DNA of 64,000 bases, from NCBI GenBank assembly GCA_026168455.1, contig CM047431.1:14868183-14932182 (forward strand). The letters are read 5' to 3'. Shown piece by piece: positions 55,867 through 64,000 of this stretch. The position numbers and the translations under genes are program-made. The stretch's first letter is position 1, and each line of letters starts with the position of its first letter. A model generated the notes under the pieces. The model searched no databases and was not told the origin of the DNA. It worked only from the letters and a program-made list of their open reading frames with translations. This DNA comes from Theocolax elegans (taxonomy: Eukaryota > Arthropoda > Insecta > Hymenoptera > Cerocephalidae).

Positions 55867-56096
55867 ATGGGTATTGTATTTAATATTAAAACTGGTTCCG
55901 GATATAACACTCCACCATGTCGTTAGATGATCAGTCATCGACAAAACGGCAAAGGACTAACACTTCAGAATATTCAGTTTTGAAAAGCATAGGTCTGAAC
56001 GTCATTGCAAACAAAAGAGAGCAAAAGAGCGGCACACACAGGAAAAAATAACTTTTCTATTTATTTGTTGATGTCAATTTATTAAAAAAAAACAAT

Positions 56097-57590
56097 GGAA
56101 GATATTCTTAGTGTTCAAGCACCAGTAACTTTGATGAGTCTATCGCTCACTGCGAGATTCACGCACATCAACCCTACACATCACAGACTTTCAACAACAG
56201 TGATAAAATTCGTATAGCAGTTCAATATCAAGATTTATGTTGTTGCTATCGAAAAGTTCATTACATATTAGCGGAAAACTTTTATCTTCGAATAATACTG
56301 TACTTTATAGTAGTAGACTCATAAATAATGCTATATGTCACTTATTCAAAGAAATTAGATATGAAATTAATGCTGTAGAGATTGACAGATGTAAAAATGT
56401 GGGATTAAACAGTCTTATGAAAGGTTACGTATCCTACAATCATAAACCAAAACTTTGGAAAATGCTGGTTGGCTTGATGTTGAAGAGACAATATCTATAA
56501 CTGACGCGACCAGTAGTTTTGATGTATCGATACCACTTTCCATGGTTTTAAGATTCGCTGACGATTATCGGAAAATTGTGGTAAACGTGAAGCATGCGCT
56601 CATACTTATAAGATCTAGGAATGATTTGAACGCCATTTGACAAGCTAAAAAGTACGAAGACTTTAAAATAGAAAGTACTCGAATAGAGTGGTTTATGCCC
56701 GACGTTGTTCTGTCGGACAAACGTAAAATACAAATATATAACTACATACAGAAGTATATACATATTGATATGAATTTTCGATCGTGGGAACTATTTAAAT
56801 ATCCAATGCTTCCCACGACATCGAGACACGTTCAAGACATCGAATCAATTGGAAAAACCAAGATTTATAATTTTAATCAACAAACTAAGCGAAAACAATC
56901 AAAATAACGTAATGCAAGTCAATTCAATCATTGTAATACTCAAAACGTTAAGCTTTTGTTAGACTCTCAGTATTATATAATGTATATTTATCAGTTTTTC
57001 CGAACTAAAGCTTTACTTTTGACATAAAGCAGGCTCATTTTTTTCTTTCTCCACAATGGTTGGTGGAATTTCCCAGAGAATAGCCTTTTTCAAAAATTAA
57101 ACAAAATTTAAAGGCGTTTCGTCCTCGATCTCCAGATTAGAGGTCTCAGTAAGGAACTAGAGATCATATCTTAGACGCCTGTCGCAAGATGAATTGCGAT
57201 GCTAGCAAGATGTTATGCGGCTATATATATAGAAGAAATACTCTTAGTATTATCCTTATGGAAACTTAAATCTTGATGTGACGCGTAATCAGTTTGCTCT
57301 ATTATATGATATGTATGCACAATTTCAAAGTATATACTACAACAATAATAACAACGAGACAATGTTGGATCCATTATTAAGTAGAAGCGTCTTCATTAAT
57401 CGTATACCGCTTATAGTGATAGTTTGTTCGAAGCAAAACGAATGTATAAAATAGGCTGCTGTAGACGTACGCAATGAATTTGAAACCAAACAAAACATAG
57501 CAGAAGAAACTTCTGCGTACTGCTTAATTTTACACGATTGTATAGTTAAATACAATCCAATCAGTGATAATGTAATAAAAATTGTGTAAT
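56097..57590 (+). pseudogene. Polinton/adintovirus-like major-capsid-type gene, fragmented
   Basis: Begins with ATG at 56097 in a frame soon lost. Pieces in shifting frames follow: 56237-56500 (YISGKLLSSNNTVLYSS region and the NSLMKGYVSYNHK region), 56455-56640 (NAGWLDVEETISITDATSS and LRFADDYRKIVVN), 56695-56907 (MNFRSWELFKYPMLPTT). After an inserted dispersed repeat (about 56930-57200) comes a C-terminal part at 57260-57590 (NQFALLYDMYAQFQ and SAYCLILHDCIVKYNPISDN). The set resembles the double-jelly-roll capsid-type proteins found with Polinton-like genes in insect genomes. Naming it the major capsid protein is inference. Frameshifts, stops and the insertion rule out function. Confidence 0.6.
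57035..57175. repeat. dispersed repeat, copy also at 16.27 kb
   Basis: Shares GGAATTTCCCAGA and CAGTAAGGAACTAGAGATCAT with 16265-16410. Here it interrupts the capsid-like pseudogene, so it inserted after integration of the Polinton-type element. Confidence 0.6.
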
Positions 57591-57734
57591 CATTTGTATT
57601 TGTAATTTAATATATTACTTCTATTATAAGAACATGAAAATATAAAATATATGTATTTTACTTACAAGCTTGTGTTTTTAATTATATTATTAATTTATAT
57701 CCGCTCCACCTCCATCAATATCCTACATTCAGAC

Positions 57735-57915
57735 TCTTAACCTGCACGAGAGCCGTAACATAATCTCTTTCTCTTCGACGTTGGAGCATCAGTTGGGTAA
57801 GTAATTAAACCTACGCCGACGCCGACACCGACACAAACGACCGCTGCGCTGTGATTCTCTCTGGAGATTATCCTAACTCTCGATAGGGTGGGCAAGGTAG
57901 AGTTTTGTTCTTGCT
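57735..57915 (+). repeat. dispersed GC-rich repeat, copy B
   Basis: Reverse-complement counterpart of 22095-22310. It keeps the splice-donor-like GGGTAAGTAATTAAA (about 57795) and CCGACGCCGACACCGAC. No ORF. Confidence 0.6.
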
Positions 57916-58221
57916 AGGGACTGCCGGTATAACAGATTTCTTTCTTATTTTTGCAAACCATGCATTTTACCATTAATTATTACAATTATACAACCGATAA
58001 TTAATTTTTTGTCAACAATTGATTGTCGTGGTGCCAGGTACAAACTGAATACATAAAAAGTTATAATAAATGCATATTATTTGTAATATTTATAACAAAT
58101 TAGATTTAGAAATATATCTAAAATGAGCGCTTTTCTGTGAAATTCCCTATTACTGCAAATAATTATAAATAAACACAATTTTAGACTTAATGTCTACCTG
58201 GCATTATGACAAACAGTTCCT

Positions 58222-59625
58222 GGATCGTTCGGGAATTTCTGAGTTATTTTGGGATAACTCCACTAATTGCGGGATTTCCAGGATATATCGGGAATTTCTG
58301 AGGTATTCCGGGATGACTCAACTAATTACGAGATTTCCAGGATATTTCGGGAATTTCTGAGGTTTTTCGAAATGACTCCACTAATTATGGAATTTCCTAG
58401 ATATTTAGGGAATTTCTGAGGTATTCCGGGATAACACTAATAATAACGGGATTTCATGCATATTTTGGGAATTTCTGAAAAAATTCGGGATGACTCTACT
58501 AATTACGGTATTTCCTGGAAATTTAGGGAGTTTCTGAGGTATTCCAGGATAACTTTACTAATTACGGAATTTCCTCGATATTTCGGGAATTTCTGAAAAT
58601 ATTTGGGATGACTCTAATAATTACGGTATTTCCTGGATATTTAGGGAGTTTCTGAGGTATTCCAGGATAACTTTACTAAATACGGGATTTCCTGGAAATT
58701 TCAGGAATTTCTGAGGTATTTCGGAATGACTCCACTAATTATGGAGTTTCCAGGGTATTTAGGGAATTTCTGAGAAAATTCGGGATAATACCAATAATAA
58801 CGGGATATCCTGGATATTTCGGAAACATCTGAGGTTTTTCGGAGTGACTCTACTAATTACGGAATTTCCTGGATATTTCGGAATATCTGAGTTATTCCCG
58901 GATAACTTTACTAAGCACGGGATTTCCTAGATATTTCGGGAATTTCTGAGGTTTTTCGGAATGACTCCACGAATTATGGAATTTCCTGGAAATTTCGGGA
59001 ATTTCTGAGGTATTTCGGAATGACTCCACTAATTATGGAATTTCCTGGGTATTTAGGGTATTATTGAGAAAATTTGGGATAATACCAATAATAACGGGAT
59101 TTCCTGGATCTTTCGGAAATATCTGAGGTTTTTCGGAATAACTCTACTAATTATGGAATTTCCTGGATATTCAGAGAGTTTCTGAGGAAATTCGCGATGG
59201 CTCAACTAACTACGGAATTTCCTGTATCTTTCGCAAATATCTGAGGAATTTCGGGATGACTACTAATTACGGGATTTCCTATATATTTCGGAAATATCTG
59301 AGGCTTTCCGGGATGACTCTACTAATTGCCGGCTTTCCTAGATATTTCAGGAATTTCTGAGATATCCAGGATAATTTTACTAAACACGGGATTTCCAGGA
59401 TATTTCGGGACTTTCTGAGGTTTTTCGGAATAATTCCATTAATTATGGAATTATCTGGATATTTCAGAAATTTCTGAGGTATTTCGGAATGACTCCACTA
59501 ACTATGGAATATCCAGGATATTTAGGGAATTTCTGAGAAAATTCGGGATGACTCTACTAATTACGGTATTTCCTGGATATTTCGGGAATTTCTGAGGTAT
59601 TTCGGAATGAATCAACTAATTATAA
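58222..59625. repeat. 60-bp minisatellite, ~23 units
   Basis: Tandem units of about 60 bp, consensus around TTTCGGGAATTTCTGAGGTA, TTCGGGATGACTCCACTAAT and TACGGAATTTCCTGGATA. Units differ at many sites, so the array is old. It ends exactly where the hAT-linked 42-bp array begins. Confidence 0.88.
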
Positions 59626-60065
59626 GAATAAGAATTACTTTTGGACTGAGTAATTAAACTTTTTTTAATTCTTAATTACTTATGTACTGAGTAATTAAAA
59701 TTATTTTACTTCTTTATTACTATTGTATTGAGTAATTAAACTTTTTTTAAATTATTATTTTTTTTTTGACTGAGTAATTAATCTTTAATATAATTCTTAA
59801 TTACTTTTGTACTGAGTTATTAAACTGTTTGTTAATTCTTAATTACTTTTTTACTGATTAATTAAATTTTTTTTTATTCAATAATTACTGTTGTACTGAG
59901 TAATTAAACTTTTATTAAATTATTAATTACTTTTGTACAGAGTAATTAAGCTTTTTTAAATTCTTAATTACTTTTATACTGAGTAATTAAACTTGTTTTA
60001 GATTATTAATTACTTTTAGACTGAGTAATTAATCTTTATTTTTATTATTAATTACCCTGAGTACT
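59626..60065. repeat. 42-bp array, left side of the hAT remnant
   Basis: About 10 units of CTTAATTACTTTTGTACTGA then GTAATTAAACTTTTTTTAAA. The right-hand array at 60490-61045 is the same repeat in reverse orientation. Confidence 0.8.
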
Positions 60066-60185
60066 ATGAACTTATGAGATACTTCGATTCAGAGAATAAT
60101 TAGTCATCTAGAATAATTCGAAGAATAATTAATAATTCTTAAGGATTATCTACCAGTTTTAGAGTTATTTTTAAAATTTAATACT

Positions 60186-60325
60186 GCTTTACCATCATCC
60201 GCTCAGTAGAGAGGCTTTTTTCGAATGCCACGCTTCTGGACAGTGCAATTAATAATAGATTAAAAGATGTTATTTCTGAAAAACGCGTCTTGTACAGAGT
60301 TAATTCAAAAAAACGTTATAAATAA
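60186..60325 (+). pseudogene. hAT transposase, C-terminal dimerisation region
   Basis: Short frame with VERLFSNATLLDSAINNRL, then KDVISEKRVLYRV, ending at TAA 60323-60325. The S-x-E/VERxFS...NRL pattern is the C-terminal dimerisation domain of hAT transposases. Everything upstream is missing, so this is the 3' end of a decayed element. It lies between two oppositely oriented 42-bp arrays. Confidence 0.65.
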
Positions 60326-60489
60326 ATTGCTATTTTTCACAGTATACGAAAATGTAAATATTTTAATTGCACAGTAAAAAAAATTGTATATCTTATAAAT
60401 AAATATGTAATCGTAAATGACAGTTTTGTGACTACTTACATTATGACCATAACCGACACTCTTATTATAAGTATAATGTAAGAACCCTG

Positions 60490-61050
60490 TTAGGAACTAA
60501 AGTCGTTTATAATAATTAAAAATTTCATGGAGTTTAATTCCCAATTAAAAAAATATTTAGCAATTATCACGAAGTTTAATTATTCATTTCAAATGTAATT
60601 ATTAATATAAAAAAGGTTTAAATACTCAGTCCTAAGGTATTTATTAATTAAAAATATTTTAATTACTCTGTCGAAAAGTAATAATTAATTAAAAAAAAGT
60701 GTAATTACTCAGTACAAAAGGAATTAACAATTAAAATAAAGATTAATTACTCAGTACATAAGTATTTATGAATTAAAATAAAGTTTAATTACTCAGTACA
60801 TACGTATTTAAGAGTTAAAAGAAGTTTAATTACTCAGTTCAAAATTATTTAAGAATTGAAAAAAAGATTATTTACTAAGTAAAAAAAATTAAGAATTAAA
60901 ATGAAGTATAATTACTCATTTGACAAGTAATTTGTAATTAAATGAAGTTTCAATACCCAGTCGAAAAGTAATTTCGAATTAATATGGAGTTTAATTATTA
61001 AGCCAAAAAGTAATTACTAATTAAATTTTTTCGTAATTAGAATTTTTGCA
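60490..61050. repeat. 42-bp array (inverted) and hAT-like right terminus
   Basis: Repeats of AAAGTTTAATTACTCAGTAC then a TAAGTATTTATGAATTAAAA-like half, the reverse of the left array. After the last unit comes TTTTTGCAACCCTA (about 61036-61049). Its reverse, TAGGGTTGCAAAAA, has the form of hAT terminal inverted repeats (CAGGGTTGC type). Confidence 0.7.
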
Positions 61051-61059
61051 ACCCTACCT

Positions 61060-61655
61060 GGATATTAGCAATGAATCGAAGAGTCAAAATACAGACTCAG
61101 CGATTTGTTAAATGAGATCATTGTAATATTTGACTAAAATTTGTAAATTATTTTTATAATTTACAAATAATCTTTTACAATAAATTCAAGATATAATTCT
61201 AAAGATAAAATAAGAAAAACCAATTGTATTATAAATTGCTAAATTAATTCATCATAATTAAAATATTTAAATCAATAAATAACCAAAGTGTTAATTATTA
61301 ATCTCCCCAACATAAAAAAAGCAAAGGACTTCAAGGGAAGAAATACAAAGTAAGTAATCAATTTACATAAAAATAATTAATATTAGTATGGAAAGAGGTT
61401 CCTTCTTTCCTGTCACTAGATTATACGTTTATGTCCTGTAAAACGTACTCTTAGTTTACTTAAACATTCCCCAGGTTCGAGTCCTAGCTAAGTGACAGGC
61501 GTCATTGTTTGGGTTAAACTTTTAGTATTCAGGACATAACAGAAAAATAAATTTTATTGCATTTCTAGCTTATGAGGTCATATAAAAAATTAAATTTATG
61601 AATTTCTACGTTATTGAGGGTAGGAAAATTTAATTTTTCCAGTTTATTTATACAA
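61060..61655. other. AT-rich spacer with one tRNA-like segment
   Basis: No gene. Bases 61410-61498 form a possible tRNA fossil: 7-bp ends CTGTCAC/GTGACAG, and a B-box-like GGTTCGAGTCC at 61474-61484. The A box is poor and extra bases follow the T arm. Confidence 0.4.
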
Positions 61656-61657
61656 GG

Positions 61658-62290
61658 TGTTGGAAAAGTTTGGAGCTTCCACGAGTCAAGTTTGGAGTTC
61701 AAGTTTGGAGTGAATTATTTCTTGATGCACCTATAATTCTCATCTGCTTCTCTCTCCAAACACTTGTCTTCCCCATAAAATCCCAGTCCTCTCGCAACAT
61801 TTTCTGGTTCTTCGAGCCGAGCGGGATAAAACTCCGGACTATCAACATCACTTGGGAATTTCACAAGGCAAGTTTTTTATTGTTTATAAGTGCATCTATG
61901 CAATTGCCAACGATTGCTTGAAAGGCAGTACACAAGTTTTGCATCACGAATTTAAACTGAAGAGGTATCAATCGACTTGGAAAAATTCAAGGTATTTAAC
62001 TGTAAAAGTGGTATATTTTTGGTTATATGACTCGTGAGCAATAACCAATCGAAAAACTCATAATCAAAGTTTTATTTCTAGTGCCTATATCGCATTACTG
62101 CTATCTAACTTGTAAGGTGTACAAGGGTAACGAAAATCTAGCGTGTGTTTTAGTGTTCTCATAAACTCGAACTCTATTGTATTTCTCGATCGAATATTCG
62201 AATTTAACGTCGGTCAAGACACGTTAAATTTCTTAAGTGATTTTCTCGTACAATTTTATCGATTTAAAGATAATTTAACTTTCGCTAAAT
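61658..62290 (+). mobile_element. probable BEL/Pao LTR and leader
   Basis: TGTTGGAAAAGTTTGGAG is a BEL/Pao-like LTR start, and the gag ATG follows at 62291. The LTR end and primer binding site could not be fixed (a TGTACA near 62117 is one candidate). Confidence 0.4.
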
Positions 62291-63605
62291 ATGTCGATTC
62301 AAGATTTGATCGCCGCTCAATCAGACTGTGTTAGTGCAAAATCGCGCACGTTTGTGAATTTAAAAAGAAAGGTACACCAACACTGGGTACAATTGAAGCG
62401 CGAAGAAATGCTATGCGATCGAAATGGGACTTGTTTTTAATGCGTCATAAGGACATTCTCGCGATCAAAATAAAGCCAGATGACAGTTTAAATTATTTCA
62501 AGTAGAATTTTATCGAGTTTGCCAAAGAACTATATTTAGAGGAAGATGCAAAATTTATCGACGCTGCCATGAATCTTAACCTTTAGACTGCTGGCATGGC
62601 TCATATATGAGCCACCTATGACCTTGACAACTACTCTAGAGATATGAGATGTTTTTATGTATAAATTTTGCACATCAAAAATATCAATTTATAAGGCAAA
62701 AATGCCGGCAGTCTAAAGGTTAACAAGGAACAACGATCGACATCAAGGGTCGGTAACGCAGGAACTCACCTTGCCGGTTCTTCTCGTAAATTGCCTGCTA
62801 TTGAATTGCCAACGTTTTCAGGCAAATACTGTGACTGGACATCGTTTCAGGATTTATTTCAAGCGCTCATAGAAAATTGTAATAGTATATCGGACGTTGA
62901 ACGTCTAAATTATTTAAAGACTAGTCTTATTGGTGACGCAGCGAAAACTATCAACAACTTTCCAGTTACAGCAGAAAATTATCGTCGTACATGGGATCGA
63001 CTTATCGCACATTATGATAATAAAAAATCTCTTCTAAACTCTGCCTTGAATACATTGTTTCAGGTTAATCATCTTACGTCTGAATTGTCAAACGGACTCG
63101 GGCATTTACGTGACTCGGTCAACGAAGCGAAAGAAACTCTCGAAGCGCTGCAGCGGCCCGTTCAGTACTAGAATGATATCTTAGTATATCTCGTACTTCA
63201 ACGACTTGATTCACGCACTCGGCGAGATTGGCAAACGTCTCAAAGCAAATCTACGGCACCTGCTAAGTCTGAAATTTTAGAATGATTATTAAAACATCGT
63301 ATCAAGACGCTTGAACAAGACGCTAGAACCTGCCAAGTAGCCCACAAACTCGGATAACGCACATTCTCAAAAGAAGACGATCGCTTATCCCGCAAAACCA
63401 TCGGCGGCAAATAATCGAGTTACATCTCATGCTACAACTCAACAAGAACAACAGTGTTCTTTTTGGAAAGGACCTCATTTTATTGCCTTGTGCAACAATT
63501 CTCACACGACTGTTCTCAATAAACGACGCTCGTTTGTAAAAGATAATAATCTTTGTTATATGTGTTCGCAGATTTACCACACGTCGAGGAATTTGTGCAA
63601 CTTTA
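62291..63605 (+). pseudogene. gag: BEL/Pao gag
   Basis: Starts MSIQDLIAAQSDCVSAKSRT. The central gag region (62791-63171) has IELPTFSGKYCDWTSFQDLF, VERLNYLKTSLIGDAAKTI and a YDNKKSLLNSAL block, diagnostic of BEL/Pao gag. The distal part carries a zinc-knuckle-like CSFWKGPHFIALC followed by KRRSFVKDNNLCYMCSQIYH (about 63450-63600). Several stops and frameshifts are present, and a 140-bp MITE interrupts it at 62580. Confidence 0.85.
62580..62719. mobile_element. 140-bp piggyBac-type MITE in gag
   Basis: Flanked by TTAA at 62576-62579 and 62720-62723, with ends CCTTTAGACTGCTGGCAT and ATGCCGGCAGTCTAAAGG. An internal palindrome GGCTCATATATGAGCC lies next to the left end. The TTAA target and CCY-type ends fit piggyBac. 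Confidence 0.88.
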
Positions 63606-63608
63606 TCA

Positions 63609-64000
63609 AGTGATTGCGGTACCAACTTCATCGGTGCAAATCAAGAATTTCGAAACCTTTTTGAGACAGCTCAACTTCAAAATCAAGATATCACTCGTTA
63701 GTTAGCAAATGATGGAACTGAATGGCGATTCAACCCCCCTTCTGCTCCTCATTTTGGAGGATTGTGGGAACCGATGGTTAAATCGATTAAATTCCACTTT
63801 AAAAGAGTCATTCGTGAATCTTTATTGACATTTGAGGAAATGAGTACCGTACTTTCTCAAATAGAGGCCTGCCTGAACCCAAGGCCACTGCAACCTCTCA
63901 CAGATGATCCATCAGATCTCTGTGTTCTAACACCAGCACATTTTCTCATTGGAGATACTCTGACAACCGTACCAGAACCATCAACATTAGACATCGCAAC
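63609..64000 (+). pseudogene. pol: BEL/Pao pol: integrase C-terminal part
   Basis: Joined directly behind gag: SDCGTNFIGANQEF (second catalytic D region), a stop after DITR, then EWRFNPPSAPHFGGLWE (with the catalytic E normally nearby), IEACLNPRPLQPL and LTPAHFLIGD. Protease, RT and RNase H are absent, so several kilobases were deleted between gag and integrase. The frame runs off the window end. Confidence 0.85.

Noticed and set aside
58222..59625. Heat-shock elements in the 60-bp array
   Set aside because: TTCnnGAA pairs occur, but the third unit is out of register (GAATTTC), so a proper three-unit site is not formed.

Overview
The window reads as a gene-poor, AT-rich, repeat-saturated stretch of an insect nuclear genome. 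A hymenopteran, probably an ant, is the best guess. The reasons are the mix of insect-type Ty3/gypsy, BEL/Pao, R1-like and I-like LINEs, a Penelope-like element, an animal Polinton/adintovirus-type fossil, a TRIM of the kind reported in ants, and one exon that resembles an insect ryanodine receptor. Species assignment is inference. No complete host gene was found; nearly all coding potential belongs to decayed mobile elements.

Layout. 1-5.1 kb: 3' part of a Ty3/gypsy element (RT, RNase H, integrase, polypurine tract, probable LTR). 5.2-6.2 kb: foldback repeat. 6.2-9.7 kb: satellite with a ~330-bp two-part repeat, followed by a 42-bp palindromic minisatellite (to 10.16 kb). 10.5-11.6 kb: LTR-like block. 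11.87-13.54 kb: foldback whose arms carry 28-bp repeats. 15.87 kb: orphan SPRY exon. 16.1-18.55 kb: two adjacent foldbacks. 18.57 and 29.83 kb: two copies of one tRNA-derived SINE. 19.5-25.3 kb: more foldbacks and MITEs plus an unrecognised 149-codon ORF. 26-27.6 kb: R1-like LINE. 30.3-32.4 kb: LINE ORF1 split by a 1.49-kb foldback. 32.45-33.29 kb: complete TRIM. 34.4-39.3 kb: LINE ORF2 split by a MITE (itself split by a solo LTR) and by a 678-bp palindromic element. 41.4-43.6 kb: I-clade LINE on the minus strand. 43.9-47.5 kb: Penelope-like element with an inverted partial copy. 47.9-53.8 kb: LINE ORF1 pieces around a 1.28-kb mariner-type foldback. 53.9-57.6 kb: broken Polinton/adintovirus-like gene cluster. 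58.2-61.05 kb: 60-bp array, then a hAT remnant between inverted 42-bp arrays. 61.7-64 kb: internally deleted BEL/Pao element containing a piggyBac-type MITE.

The dominant theme is long inverted repeats: about ten foldback elements, several with target-site duplications visible in the sequence. Transcription through them would give long hairpin RNAs. The most unusual single objects are the TRIM whose LTRs contain a tRNA-like Pol III unit (A box, B box, T-run), the Polinton-like fossil, the hAT remnant framed by inverted repeat arrays, the nuclear-receptor-like half-site cluster in the 51-52 kb foldback, and the lone ryanodine-receptor-like exon with intact splice signals. Coordinates of repeat edges were read by eye and are approximate unless a target-site duplication is quoted.
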